Assembly (NCBI GenBank): GCA_945898215.1
Contig: CAMDHY010000017.1
Coordinates: 1 to 52,332 of the forward strand
DNA: 52,332 nt
Direction: 5' to 3'
From: Pseudoxanthobacter soli DSM 19599
Lineage (GTDB): Bacteria; Pseudomonadota; Alphaproteobacteria; Rhizobiales; Segnochrobactraceae
A program made the translations under genes and the position numbers. Numbering within the stretch: position 1 is the stretch's first letter; every line of letters begins with the position of its first letter. Positions 16,088 to 25,572 of the stretch are shown one piece after another. The notes beneath the pieces were generated by a model. The model searched no databases, had not been told where the DNA came from, and was given only the letters and a program-made list of their open reading frames with translations.

Positions 16088-16948
16088 GTGACGCGCAAGC
16101 AGGCGCTCTACGAGGCGCTCGAGCACTTCATGAGCGACGACAACTGGGCGATCGCCAGCCATGTTGCGCTGTCGACGATCCTCGCCCTGTTCCCGTTCAT
16201 CATCGTGGCCGCCGCCGTCGCCGGCTGGATCGGGTCGGAGAGCCTCGCCCAGGAAGTCGGCGCACTGGTGTTCGACGCCTGGCCCGACGAGGTCGCCCGG
16301 CCGATCGCGCGCGAGGCGCACGAAGTCTTGATGAAGCCTCGCACCGGCGCCCTGACGATCGGCCTCGTGATCGCCATGTGGTTCGCTTCGAACGGCGTCG
16401 AGGCGCTGCGCCTCGCCCTCAACCGCGCCTATCGCGACGAGGAGACGCGCGACTTCATCATGCGCCGGCTGCAGAGCCTCGCCTTCGTGGTGATCGGTGC
16501 CATCGGCCTCGTCGTGCTGGCGACCCTCGTCGTCCTCGGCCCGTCGCTGTGGGCGGCGGCGGTGCGCTTCGCGCCGCTGATCGAGCCGATGTCGGCGACG
16601 GTGCACGTGCTTCGCTTCACGGTGGCGGCGGTCGTTCTGTTCGGCGTGCTGCTCGCCGCCCACCTGTGGCTGCCGGCCGGGCGGCGGCACCTCAAGGACA
16701 TCCTGCCCGGCATCCTCATCACGCTCGTCGCCTGGCTCGTCGCCGGCACCGTCTTCGCCACCTACATCCGCGTCTTCGCCTCCTACAGCGCCACCTATGC
16801 GGGGCTGGCGAACGTGATGATCGCGATCGTCTTCCTCTATGTCGTCGCCGCCGTGGTGCTGCTCGGGGCCGAACTCAACGCCGCGCTGATCCGCCGGCGG
16901 CGGGCGCGCGCCGCCGCCGCCTCGCTCGCCGAGGTCGCGGCCGAGTAG
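16088..16948 (+). CDS. YihY/virulence factor BrkB family inner-membrane protein
   Basis: 286 aa from a GTG with GGAGG about eight bases upstream; the longer open frame upstream overlaps the divergent mcd start region. Six hydrophobic segments, with the family features [17 protein letters not shown] near the N-terminus, the [16 protein letters not shown] loop, [16 protein letters not shown], and [29 protein letters not shown]. Earlier called ribonuclease BN, but that label belonged to another protein; the real role of YihY is unknown. The C-terminus is Arg- and Ala-rich and cytoplasmic. Confidence 0.88.
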   Translation: MTRKQALYEALEHFMSDDNWAIASHVALSTILALFPFIIVAAAVAGWIGSESLAQEVGALVFDAWPDEVARPIAREAHEVLMKPRTGALTIGLVIAMWFASNGVEALRLALNRAYRDEETRDFIMRRLQSLAFVVIGAIGLVVLATLVVLGPSLWAAAVRFAPLIEPMSATVHVLRFTVAAVVLFGVLLAAHLWLPAGRRHLKDILPGILITLVAWLVAGTVFATYIRVFASYSATYAGLANVMIAIVFLYVVAAVVLLGAELNAALIRRRRARAAAASLAEVAAE

Positions 16949-17105
16949 GCAAACGCTGCGCCCACAGCACCGACGACGCAATTCGGCCCGATTGGGCTGC
17001 AACCCATCAGCGCCAATCGAGTTTGGTAACCATGTGTGTTCACGATCGCGCAGGGTTCGCGGCGGGGCCGGTCTGACACGCACCGCGGCGTCAAGGGGAA
17101 TTGCG

Positions 17106-17858
17106 ATGCGCACTCTGTTGTCCACCCTGGTCGCCTGCGGCACGCTCCTCGCGGGTCCGGCGCTCGCCGAGACGAAGTTCTTCGACGTCAGCACCCGTCA
17201 GTGGGTGACGGTGAAGCCGACGACCGCGGCCCGCAGCAGGACGATCCCGCCGGAGTATCGTCGCCAGCTCGTCTCGGTGGAGACGCGCGAGGTGCCCGGC
17301 ACCATCATCATCGACGCCAACCGGCGCTTCCTCTACCTCGTGCAGCCGGGTGGCGAGGCGATCCGCTACGGCATCGGCGTCGGCCGCGAGGGCTTCGGCT
17401 GGTCCGGCACAGAGCGCGTCATCCGCAAGGCCGAGTGGCCGGGCTGGACGCCGCCGGAGGAGATGCGCGCGCGCCAGCCGGGCCTGCCGTCCTACATGCC
17501 CGGCGGCCCGGACAATCCGCTCGGCGCCCGCGCGCTCTATCTCGGCAACACGCTCTACCGCATCCACGGCTCCAACGAGCCCTGGACGATCGGCCAGGCG
17601 GTGTCGTCGGGCTGCTTCCGCATGACCAACGACGACGTCACCGACCTCTATGACCGGGTCAAGGTCGGGGCGAAGGTGATCGTCGTCGGCCCGCAGGAGA
17701 GCGACGACCTGCTGTCCAGCCTCGGTGACGGCTTCTCGGAGGGCCTGTCGCAGGTCGGCTCCGGCGTCGCCGCTGTCGGCACCCAGGTCGGCCAGGGCGT
17801 CGCGGCCGTCGCCGACGGCGTGCAGTCGAGCCTCGGCACCCTGCTGCCGCAGTACTGA
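17106..17858 (+). CDS. L,D-transpeptidase (YkuD domain), secreted
   Basis: 250 aa, ATG preceded by AGGGGA; signal peptide about residues 1-21 (ends GPALA-ETKFF). YkuD catalytic domain with IHGSNEPWTIGQAVSSGCFRM: catalytic Cys in SSGCFRM and His in IHGSN. It makes 3-3 peptidoglycan crosslinks or attaches proteins to the wall in the periplasm. The C-terminal tail of about 60 residues is a Gly/Val/Ser-rich pseudo-repeat (GSGVAAVGTQVGQGVAAVADGVQ). A paralogue with the same YGIGVG..FSW and NPLGARALYL segments lies at 32606-33400. Confidence 0.92.
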   Translation: MRTLLSTLVACGTLLAGPALAETKFFDVSTRQWVTVKPTTAARSRTIPPEYRRQLVSVETREVPGTIIIDANRRFLYLVQPGGEAIRYGIGVGREGFGWSGTERVIRKAEWPGWTPPEEMRARQPGLPSYMPGGPDNPLGARALYLGNTLYRIHGSNEPWTIGQAVSSGCFRMTNDDVTDLYDRVKVGAKVIVVGPQESDDLLSSLGDGFSEGLSQVGSGVAAVGTQVGQGVAAVADGVQSSLGTLLPQY

Positions 17859-17925
17859 CGGCGGCCGCCTGGCGGTCACCTCTGTCCGAGACATTTCAAC
17901 GGCGCGGCTCGTCCGCTCCGGTTCT

Positions 17926-18672
17926 TCATGCCCAGATCGCCATCCGCAATCCCCGGCCGTCGCGCGGCGGCGGGTCCGGGAACGGCCGCGCCTCGCCCCG
18001 CGCGATGCGCAGCGCAATCGCCGCGCTCGCGGCAGCGTCGACGGCGTCGTCCCAGCCCACGGTGCGCGGCCTCGGCGCCGCGAACAGCGTCAGCGGAAAC
18101 CCGAGCTTCGCCAGCAGGTCCTGGCGCTCGGCGAGCCCCGCGGGATTGGGCGACCCCTTCACCTTCTTCGGCAGGCTCATCGCCCGGCCTTCATTGAGCC
18201 GCCAGAACGCCACCTCGGGGTGGACCTCGTAGACGCGCGCCTCGAGCGCCGGCGTCATCAGGGCGTCGATCTCGCGGATCTTCGGGAACAGGTGGAAGCA
18301 CTGCTTGGCCACCGCCCGCGGCGGCTCCGACGTCTCGCGCGCCAGCCGGCAGGCGAGCGGATAGTCGTCGCCGCTCTCCGTCACCGCCGCCCGCGACGGC
18401 ACCGAGAACACCGACGACTGCCGCATTCCGAGCAAGGGGCGCACCTCCCGCTCGGTGTCGCGGCCACGCGCACCGACGCGGTCCGGCAGCCCGATCGGCA
18501 TGTCGACCGCGACGATCTCCGGCGCCTCCGGCAGCGCGAGCACCTCGCCGAAGCTGCCGACGCGGATCAGCCGCGGCGGGACGGCGCCGTCGCGGTGCGC
18601 CAGCACCACCGCCCAGCCGCCGGGGCAGCCGTCGACGCCGGCCACAAACCCACTCAAAGTAGAGCCACTCAT
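17926..18672 (-). CDS. DUF429 family protein
   Basis: 248 aa. The opening GFVAGVDGCPGGWAVVLA and VAVDMPIGLPD are the DUF429 signature, predicted to have an RNase-H-like fold with acidic residues placed like nuclease or ATPase centres. Also seen: YEVHPEVAFWRLN and GWDDAVDAAASAAIALRIARG. The ATG overlaps the stop of the pyridoxal kinase gene (ATGA), so it is translated with it. Function unknown; the coupling to vitamin B6 salvage may be incidental. Confidence 0.85.
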   Translation of the reverse strand: MSGSTLSGFVAGVDGCPGGWAVVLAHRDGAVPPRLIRVGSFGEVLALPEAPEIVAVDMPIGLPDRVGARGRDTEREVRPLLGMRQSSVFSVPSRAAVTESGDDYPLACRLARETSEPPRAVAKQCFHLFPKIREIDALMTPALEARVYEVHPEVAFWRLNEGRAMSLPKKVKGSPNPAGLAERQDLLAKLGFPLTLFAAPRPRTVGWDDAVDAAASAAIALRIARGEARPFPDPPPRDGRGLRMAIWA

Positions 18673-19550
18673 CGCGCCGTGGCCGCTCCCTCCACCATCC
18701 GCCGCACCTGGATGTGCGCCATCGGGTGGACGAAGCGGTCCTGGGCGGCGACGAGCATCATCTCGTCGGCCTTCGCCCGGGCGGAGACGGCGATCACCTC
18801 GAAGGTGCCGGCGGCGGCGTGCTTCAGCACCCCCTCCGAGCTCGCCCCCGACAAGAGCGCCGCCGTCACGAGGCCGCTGACGAGGTCGCCCGGCCCGCTC
18901 GACGGCCCGTCGAGGAGCGGGTGCTCGGCGACGAAGGCGCCGTCGGGACCTGCGAGCATCAGGGCGATCTGGCCGCGCATCAGCGCCGGCGCCGAGGTGA
19001 CGAAGGTGCGCGCCGGGCCGAGGGCGCGAGCGGCGGCGAGCGCCTTGGCCGACGTGTCGGTCTCCATCCCCGTCAGCCAGGCGAGCTCGAAGCGGTTCGG
19101 CGTCGCCGCGTCGGCGAGCGGCAGCAGGTGGTCGCGGATCGTCGTGGCGGTCGCCTCGGCGACGTAGAGCCCCTCGGCATCGCCGATCACCGGGTCGCAG
19201 ACGTACACCGCCTTCGGGTTGACCTTCTTCACCGCCGTCACCAGCGCCTCGATGGCGGCGGCCTGCGCCGCGTCGCCGATGTAGCCGGAGACGACCGCGC
19301 CCACCTCGGCGAGGTGCGGGCTGCCGGCGAGGTCCGCCATCGCCGCGGTGAAGAGGTCGTCCGACGGCACGATCTTGGTCGAGGGGCTATGGCCGGTGTG
19401 CCAGGGCAGGAAGATCGTCGGCACCTGCCAGACGGGAAAGCCGAGCCTCTCCAGCGAGAAGGCGGTGGCGCGCAGGCCGACGCCGCCGCGTGCGACGAGG
19501 GAGGAGACGACGATGACGGCGGGCTTCGGCGCGGCGGGATCGACGGACAT
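18669..19550 (-). CDS. pdxY: Pyridoxal kinase, PdxY type
   Basis: 293 aa ribokinase-fold kinase phosphorylating pyridoxal to PLP. Visible features: ARGGVGLRATAFSLERLGFPVWQVPT, FLPWHTGH, YVCDPVIGDAEGLYV, TPNRFELAWLTG, and the anion-hole loop SSGPGDLVSGLVTAALL with the catalytic Asp in GPGD. Length and motif order match PdxY rather than ThiD/PdxK. Cytoplasmic. It feeds PLP-dependent proteins, one of which (the MocR regulator) is in this window. Followed by the DUF429 gene with an ATGA overlap. Confidence 0.9.
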   Translation of the reverse strand: MSVDPAAPKPAVIVVSSLVARGGVGLRATAFSLERLGFPVWQVPTIFLPWHTGHSPSTKIVPSDDLFTAAMADLAGSPHLAEVGAVVSGYIGDAAQAAAIEALVTAVKKVNPKAVYVCDPVIGDAEGLYVAEATATTIRDHLLPLADAATPNRFELAWLTGMETDTSAKALAAARALGPARTFVTSAPALMRGQIALMLAGPDGAFVAEHPLLDGPSSGPGDLVSGLVTAALLSGASSEGVLKHAAAGTFEVIAVSARAKADEMMLVAAQDRFVHPMAHIQVRRMVEGAATAR

Positions 19551-19789
19551 GGAACGCTACCGGTCGGGGATCGCGCCGCGGCCGCGGCGGACGACGGTGC
19601 TAGCACCTTTGCGCCCGCCCGCCAATGCGACGGATGCAGGAGGGGCCGTCCCGCGGGGTCCCGGGGTGCCGACCGGCTTGACCCGCCCGCCGGCGCGTCG
19701 CAAGACAGCAGCTGACGAAGACGCCGTGGACGCCGGCCCGACTGAGCCCGTCCCGGCCGCTTGCGACCGATCGTTGAGGACCGTCCGCC

Positions 19790-20395
19790 ATGCTGAAGTT
19801 CACCGAGCTCACCGGTGTCGCCGCGCCGCTGCCGCTGATCAACGTCGACACCGACATGATCATCCCCAAGCAGTACCTGAAGACGATCGCGCGCACCGGT
19901 CTCGGCACGGGTCTGTTCTCGGAGATGCGCTACAACGACGACGGCTCCGAGAACCCGGACTTCGTCCTCAACAAGCCGGCCTACCGCAAGGCGCAGGTGC
20001 TCGTCGCCGGCGAGAACTTCGGCTGCGGCTCGAGCCGCGAGCACGCGCCGTGGGCGCTGCTCGACTACGGCATCCGCTGCATCATCTCGACCTCGTTCGC
20101 CGACATCTTCTACAACAACTGCTTCAAGAACGGCGTGCTGCCGATCGTCGTGACGCCGGAAGAGCTCGAGAAGCTGATGGACGACGCCTCGCGCGGCGCC
20201 AACGCGACGCTGTCGATCGACCTCGCCTCCCAGGAGATCCGCGGTCCGGACGGCGGCGTCATCCACTTCGACATCGACCCGTTCCGCAAGCACTGCATGA
20301 TGAACGGCCTCGACGACATCGGCCTGACGCTCGAGAAGGCGACGTCGATCACCGCCCACGAGGGCCGCATCACCGAGAACCGCCCCTGGGTGTGA
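19790..20395 (+). CDS. leuD: 3-isopropylmalate dehydratase small subunit
   Basis: 201 aa, full family length. Swivelling domain of isopropylmalate isomerase in leucine synthesis; needs LeuC, which is not in the window. Motifs: [19 protein letters not shown], the substrate-recognition loop [30 protein letters not shown], and [23 protein letters not shown] with TTGAGGA about ten bases upstream. Upstream 19551-19789 (239 bases) has no gene. Confidence 0.95.
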   Translation: MLKFTELTGVAAPLPLINVDTDMIIPKQYLKTIARTGLGTGLFSEMRYNDDGSENPDFVLNKPAYRKAQVLVAGENFGCGSSREHAPWALLDYGIRCIISTSFADIFYNNCFKNGVLPIVVTPEELEKLMDDASRGANATLSIDLASQEIRGPDGGVIHFDIDPFRKHCMMNGLDDIGLTLEKATSITAHEGRITENRPWV

Positions 20396-20539
20396 CCGGG
20401 TCGGACGCGACCGGGTCGGCTTGACGGAGCTCTGGGACCCGGCATCGTCGCAGGCTGCCGTGTGATCCGCGGCACAGACGGCGTAACCGGTGTGTGCGAG
20501 GCCGGTGCCGCCGTCTCCGGCCGTTCCCGAGTCCGCCCG

Positions 20540-22582
20540 ATGCCCGCCAAGCCGTCCCGTTTCGATCTCCTCGTCGTCCTCGCCCTCGCCGCCGCCATCG
20601 CGCTCGCCGCGCTGCCGGCACTGGCGGCGCCCGTCCGCCTGACCCCTGGCGAGCCGGTCCTCGACGTGCTCGACCCGGCGACGCTCGCCCGCCTCGAGGC
20701 GGATGGCTTCGGTCTCGGCGACGTCCTCGGCGTGCCCGCGGCCAAGACGACCGCCGAGCTGACCGCCGCCTCGCCGGCCTTCCGCACCCTCGCCGACACC
20801 GTCACCGCTGACGTCGACGCCCTCCGCGCCGAGATGGCGGCAACCGGCCGGCCGCTCTTCGAGGTCACTGACGGCAATGTCGGCCGCGTCCTCGACCGCC
20901 GCTGGCTCGCCTCGCCGCTCGCCGGCTTCCGCCTCGTCGCCGTGTTGAACCGCCTCGACCGCCGCGATTTTGCGGAGCTGACCCGCCCCGGCGAGAGCTG
21001 CGGCGAGGTCCGCCTGATCTACCGGCTCGCCTATTCCTTCGAGCGAAAGCAGCCCGGCGGGAAGGCGGCGACCCGCTATGCCTCGCGCATGCCGTTCGCC
21101 CTCAACGTCGTCTACGAGGCGCCCGTCTCGGCCTGGGGCGACTGCGCTGCCTTCGCCCGCGCCTTCTTGCCTGACGCGACCATCGAAGGCCCGGACGCCG
21201 TCGCCGCCTTCCTCACGGCCGGCCCTCTCGACGTCGCCCGGCTCGGGCTGAAGCAGATCGAGGTCAACGCCCAGATCGTCCGCTTTCCATCCGGCATGGA
21301 GACGACGTTCGGCGGCCAGGCGGTCTACCTCATGCGCATCTTCGCCACCGACGATGCCAACGGCGCGCTGACGCTGATGGAAAAACCCCTCGAGAACACG
21401 CCCGACATCGCGCGCATCGCCGCCGACGCGGCCCTGAAGGCCCGTCTTGTCGACTACGTCCGGGCGAACGTCGCGGCGATCGACGAGGGCGTGTTTGCCC
21501 TGCCCGACGATCTCGCCGCCCGCCGCGTCTTCTCCTTCTCCACCTACGGCAGCGCGCGGGCCGCGAACCGGCCCTACGCGCAGGTGCTCACGGACGCCGA
21601 CCTCGCCGGCGCGCTGCCCGCGGACCCCGCCGCCATGCTCGCGCTGGTGCGCTCGCCCGCCGGCCTGATCGCCCGCCTCGACCAGGCGACCTGCTCCGGC
21701 TGCCACCAGGCCGGCGCCACCGCCGGCTTCCACGTCTTCGGCCTAGACGACGGCGAGGCCTCGCCGCTCAACCGCGTCGCCCTCGGCGTCTCCCCGCACG
21801 CCTATGCCGAGCGGCCGCGGCGCGCCGCCTATGCGGAGGCGGTCGCCACCGGCGAGGCGCCCGGCCACTTCCGCCCGCCGTCGGCGGCCCCGCCGGCGGG
21901 CTGGACCGGCGGAAGCCCGGTCCACGGTCCTGCCGGCGCCGGCATGATGTGCGCGCTCGACGTCGCCGGTTCCGACCTCGCCGCGACGTGGTCGTGCGCC
22001 GCCGGCCTCGCCTGCACGGCAATCTCCACGGAAGAGGGGAGCGGCGTCCGCTTCGGCCAGTGCCTGCCGCCGCCGGAGAAGGTCTTCTCGGGACTGCCGT
22101 GCCTCGAAGGCGCCATCGTCGCCGGCGACGAGCCGTGGCTCGACCGCTTCACGCCTGGGGGGCAGCTCTCGTCGCTCGACAAGCGTGCTTCGCCGACCGG
22201 CTACACCTGCCGCCCGCCTGTCGGCGGCGCGCCCGGCGGCCTCGCCTATCGCCAGTGCGACGCCGCCGACAAGGCATTCAAAGGCTTCGCCGGTGGCCGC
22301 ATGGCGAACGAAGTCTGCGCGCTCGCCGGCGGCAAGGCCTTCGACCGCTGCGTCGCCTCTAACAACTTCGCCGACTGCCTCGCCGCCAGCGTCCTGCGCG
22401 GCAACCGCATGGCGTGCGGCGGCGACCGCTTCTGCCGCGAGGATTTCCTCTGCCAGGCCTTCCCGCCGGACGTGGCGAATGTCGGGCGCCTTCCCGCCGG
22501 CACCGGCTTCTGCTCGCCGACCTACTTCCTCTTCCAGCTGCGCCTCGACGGCCACCCGGACCCGGTGAAGGGACTCGGCTGA
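20540..22582 (+). CDS. Secreted single-CxxCH (c-heme-like) protein of unknown function
   Basis: 680 aa from the ATG at 20540; a signal peptide follows (LLVVLALAAAIALAALPALA, about residues 15-34). I do not recognise a family. The first 370 residues are cysteine-poor with FRLVAVLNRLDRRDFAEL and VRLIYRLAYSFERK. A single heme-binding CSGCH sits at residues 385-389, followed by GFHVFGLDDGEASPLNRVALGVSPHAYAERPRR. The last 200 residues are Cys-rich (over ten Cys) and probably disulfide-bonded. The pattern suggests a periplasmic oxidoreductase or an extracellular protein. The start at 20462 is possible but would put the signal peptide too far in. Confidence 0.75.
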   Translation: MPAKPSRFDLLVVLALAAAIALAALPALAAPVRLTPGEPVLDVLDPATLARLEADGFGLGDVLGVPAAKTTAELTAASPAFRTLADTVTADVDALRAEMAATGRPLFEVTDGNVGRVLDRRWLASPLAGFRLVAVLNRLDRRDFAELTRPGESCGEVRLIYRLAYSFERKQPGGKAATRYASRMPFALNVVYEAPVSAWGDCAAFARAFLPDATIEGPDAVAAFLTAGPLDVARLGLKQIEVNAQIVRFPSGMETTFGGQAVYLMRIFATDDANGALTLMEKPLENTPDIARIAADAALKARLVDYVRANVAAIDEGVFALPDDLAARRVFSFSTYGSARAANRPYAQVLTDADLAGALPADPAAMLALVRSPAGLIARLDQATCSGCHQAGATAGFHVFGLDDGEASPLNRVALGVSPHAYAERPRRAAYAEAVATGEAPGHFRPPSAAPPAGWTGGSPVHGPAGAGMMCALDVAGSDLAATWSCAAGLACTAISTEEGSGVRFGQCLPPPEKVFSGLPCLEGAIVAGDEPWLDRFTPGGQLSSLDKRASPTGYTCRPPVGGAPGGLAYRQCDAADKAFKGFAGGRMANEVCALAGGKAFDRCVASNNFADCLAASVLRGNRMACGGDRFCREDFLCQAFPPDVANVGRLPAGTGFCSPTYFLFQLRLDGHPDPVKGLG

Positions 22583-22598
22583 GACCGCGCCCGCTCGC

Positions 22599-23717
22599 TC
22601 AGCTCGGCGAGGGAGCGACGCGGTTGCGGTCGGCTTCCTTCGCCGCATAGAGCGCCGCGTCGGCGCGCTGCATCAGCGCCGTCGCACTCTCGCCCGCCGT
22701 CAGTTCCGCGACGCCGATGCTCACCGTCACCGTGACGCCGGCGTCCGGCCCGCTGCCACGCGCCGCGGCGATCGCCGAGCGCACGCGCTCGGCGGCGGCG
22801 ATCGCCTCGGCGAGGGGCGCGCCGGCCATCAGGGCGGTGAACTCGTCGCCGCCGAGCCGGCCGACCAGGTCGTTCGACCGCAGGCCCCGCTGCAACTCGT
22901 CGGCGACGAGGCGGATCGCGGTGTCGCCGCCGGCGTGCCCATGGCGGTCGTTGATCGCCTTGAGGTCGTCGAGGTCGAGGACGAGCACGCTGAGCCGCCC
23001 GCCGCCGCTGCGCGCCTCGGCGACGGCCCCCGACAGCGTCGCGAGGAAGACTTCCCGACGCAGGCAGCCGGTGAGGCCATCAATCGACGCCGCCTCCCAC
23101 AGTGCCGCGTAGCGCCGCTGGTTGCGCGCGGTGATCAGGTAGGTGGCAAGCCCCGCGACCAGCGTCACGGCGATCAGCGCGACGACGACGCTCGGCGCCA
23201 GGGCGGCGTCCAGCACGTCGGGCCGCGGCTCCGTCTCCACCACCGTCACCTCGGTGGCGATGTGGTTGCCCTGGGCGTCGAAGCGCGGCCGCAGCACCAC
23301 GAGCCGCGGGCTCTCGTTGACGATGTGTCCCGTCGTCTGCTTCTGTTCGCACAGCGTCTGGATGGCCGGATTGGTGGCGGCGTTCGGGCCGAGCAGCACG
23401 CCGATGCGGTCGACCAGGCGGTCGATGCAGCCCGCCTCGCCCTCTGTGGCGCCATGCTTGACGATCTGCGTGGTGGCGACGACGTAGTTCGACAACTGCA
23501 TCGTCCGCTCGCCGCTGCCCGGGTCGTCCGGATCGTCGGCCATGTGGGCCATCGAGGTGATGTCGTTGTTCTCGCGGGTCCAGACGGCGACCGCCTCGAG
23601 ATAGGCGGCGGCGACGCCGCCGAGCAGCACGATCCCGCCGATGATCGCCGCGAAGATCAGCGGCCGCCCGCGCGAGCCCCGTTTCGGCCGCGGCGGCAGC
23701 TTTCCCGCGGCGGCCAC
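22599..23717 (-). CDS. Diguanylate cyclase with a periplasmic sensor loop
   Basis: 372 aa from a GTG at 23717 with GGGAGG seven bases upstream. Transmembrane segments about 19-40 and 175-196 bracket a 130-residue periplasmic region of no recognised family, with two Cys at 97 and 123. A GGDEF domain follows (WEAASIDGLTGCLRREVF ... GRLGGDEF at 287-294). The RxxD inhibitory site is intact (RSND, 280-283), so product feedback is expected. Makes c-di-GMP. It converges with the CxxCH protein gene, 16 bases apart. No EAL domain. Confidence 0.93.
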   Translation of the reverse strand: MAAAGKLPPRPKRGSRGRPLIFAAIIGGIVLLGGVAAAYLEAVAVWTRENNDITSMAHMADDPDDPGSGERTMQLSNYVVATTQIVKHGATEGEAGCIDRLVDRIGVLLGPNAATNPAIQTLCEQKQTTGHIVNESPRLVVLRPRFDAQGNHIATEVTVVETEPRPDVLDAALAPSVVVALIAVTLVAGLATYLITARNQRRYAALWEAASIDGLTGCLRREVFLATLSGAVAEARSGGGRLSVLVLDLDDLKAINDRHGHAGGDTAIRLVADELQRGLRSNDLVGRLGGDEFTALMAGAPLAEAIAAAERVRSAIAAARGSGPDAGVTVTVSIGVAELTAGESATALMQRADAALYAAKEADRNRVAPSPS

Positions 23718-23965
23718 TAGACGCCTCCCGCGCGCCGGCGTGCCGACGTCTCGAAACCATGCCCGGGGGCAGCAGCTTGCGGCAATGTCGTCGCGCCTCC
23801 CGCCCGTTTTCAGCCGACCCCTTCGGCATACGTCCGCTGGACGGTCGGGCGCAAGCACGGCGGCCCTGCCGTCGTGCCGGAGGGTGAACTCATTGCGAAG
23901 AAGGGTGCGAAGGGCGCGGGAGGTCGTGCCGCAGCGGCAGCGCATCGAGGCGCGCTGGAAGCGCC

Positions 23966-24736
23966 TCAGCCCTGGGCGAGGCCGGAGCGGTGCGCCCAGC
24001 CGGTCATCCGCCGCTCGATCCACGCCATGATCGCGTACATGGCGATGCCTTCAACGGCCAGCACGACGAGGCCGGCGAAGACGAGCGGCACCTGGAACTG
24101 CGCCTGCGCCTGCAGCATCATGTTGCCGATGCCGACATTGGAGGCGACGCTCTCGGAGATCACCGAGCCGACGAAGGCGAGCGTGATCGCCACCTTCAGC
24201 GAGCCGAAGAAATAGGGAAGCGCGCGCGGTATCCCCACCTTCCGCATGATGTCGAGCTTGGAGGCGCCGAGCGCCTTCAGGACGTCCTCCAGCTCCGGCT
24301 CGATGGTGGCGAGGCCGGTGGCGACATTCACGACGATCGGGAAGAACGAGATCAGGAAGGCGGTGATCACCGCCGGCACCGTGCCGATGCCGAACCACAA
24401 GACCAGGATCGGCACCACCGCCACCTTCGGCACGGCGTTGAAGCCGATCAGGATCGGGTAGATGCCGGCATAGACGAAGCGCGACCAGCCGACCGCGAGC
24501 CCCAGCGCCAGCCCGAAGCCGATGGCGAGCAGGAAGCCGACGACGGTCGTGTAGAGCGTCCACAGCGAGTTCTTCCAGATCGCCGGCCAGAACTCGACGA
24601 AGGCCCCGGCCACCACCGTCGGCGGCGGCAGGAAGAACACGGGGATCGCGAGCACCCGCACCGCCGCTTCCCAGAGCACGAGCAGGGCGATCGTGAAGAT
24701 CCACGGCGCCAGGCGGACGAAGAGGGTGGCGCTCAC
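23966..24736 (-). CDS. ABC transporter permease, NitT/TauT type (second system)
   Basis: 256 aa, GTG start ten bases after the ATPase stop. Six transmembrane segments and the EAA loop LEDVLKALGASKLDIMRKVGIPRALPYFFGSLK. ESVASNVGIGNMM is typical of SsuC/TauC relatives. Works with the two genes upstream on the minus strand. A 248-base stretch with no gene follows the GGDEF gene start. Confidence 0.93.
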   Translation of the reverse strand: MSATLFVRLAPWIFTIALLVLWEAAVRVLAIPVFFLPPPTVVAGAFVEFWPAIWKNSLWTLYTTVVGFLLAIGFGLALGLAVGWSRFVYAGIYPILIGFNAVPKVAVVPILVLWFGIGTVPAVITAFLISFFPIVVNVATGLATIEPELEDVLKALGASKLDIMRKVGIPRALPYFFGSLKVAITLAFVGSVISESVASNVGIGNMMLQAQAQFQVPLVFAGLVVLAVEGIAMYAIMAWIERRMTGWAHRSGLAQG

Positions 24737-24746
24737 CGGGCCCTCC

Positions 24747-25535
24747 TCACGCCGCCTGCCGGGCGCGCACGATGTGTGCGCGCAGCTCGTGGACGACGTC
24801 CTGGAAGGGCGCCGTGTAGGTCACCTCGAGGTCGCGTGGCCGCGGGAAGTCGACCACCCGCTCGGCGATGATGCGGCCGGGCCGCGCCGACATCACGAAG
24901 ATTCGGTCGGCGAGGAAGGCCGCCTCGCGCAGGTCGTGGGTGACGAGGATCACCGTGATGCCGCTTGCCGCGTGCAGGTCGCGGATGACGCACCACAGCT
25001 CCTCGCGGGTGAAGGCGTCGAGCGCGCCGAACGGCTCGTCGAGCATCAGGAGCCTCGGCTCGTGGATGAGCGCGCGGCACAGCGAGGCGCGCTGCTGCAT
25101 GCCGCCGGAAAGCTCCCATGGGAACTTCGAGCCGGCGCCGGCGAGTCCCACCGAGGCGAGCAGCCGCTCGGCCTTGGCTATGTACGCGGCCTTGTCGCGA
25201 CGGATGCGGCTCCGGTGCGGTTCGACGATCTCGAGCGGCAGGAGGAGGTTCTCGCGCGTCGTCCGCCACGGCAGCAGCGTCGGTGCCTGGAAGGCCATGC
25301 CGGCGATCTTCACCGGCCGCGACACCTTTTCGCCGCCGACCGTGACGGTGCCGGCGGCGGGGAACTGCAGCCCGGTCGCGAGCTTCATCAGCGTGGACTT
25401 GCCGCAGCCCGACGGCCCGACGACGGCGGCGAACTCGCCCTCCTTGACCGACAGGCTCAGCCCCTCGACCGCCGGCAGGCCGACGCCGCCGCGCCCGTAG
25501 ACGTGGCGCACGCCGTCGAGCGTCACGAACGCCAT
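24747..25535 (-). CDS. ABC transporter ATP-binding protein (second system)
   Basis: 262 aa. Walker A VGPSGCGKST, Q-loop FQAPTLLPWRTTRENLLLPL, signature LSGGMQQRASLCRAL, Walker B LLMLDEPFGALD, and switch His in VTHDLREAAF. A complete SsuB/TauB-type ATPase. It starts 37 bases after the binding protein gene ends. Distinct from the ATPase at 1985-2848, which has a longer N-terminus. Confidence 0.95.
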   Translation of the reverse strand: MAFVTLDGVRHVYGRGGVGLPAVEGLSLSVKEGEFAAVVGPSGCGKSTLMKLATGLQFPAAGTVTVGGEKVSRPVKIAGMAFQAPTLLPWRTTRENLLLPLEIVEPHRSRIRRDKAAYIAKAERLLASVGLAGAGSKFPWELSGGMQQRASLCRALIHEPRLLMLDEPFGALDAFTREELWCVIRDLHAASGITVILVTHDLREAAFLADRIFVMSARPGRIIAERVVDFPRPRDLEVTYTAPFQDVVHELRAHIVRARQAA

Positions 25536-25572
25536 CGGCGGCCCCCGCGCCCGTCGTTCCCCGCGCCGCCGG

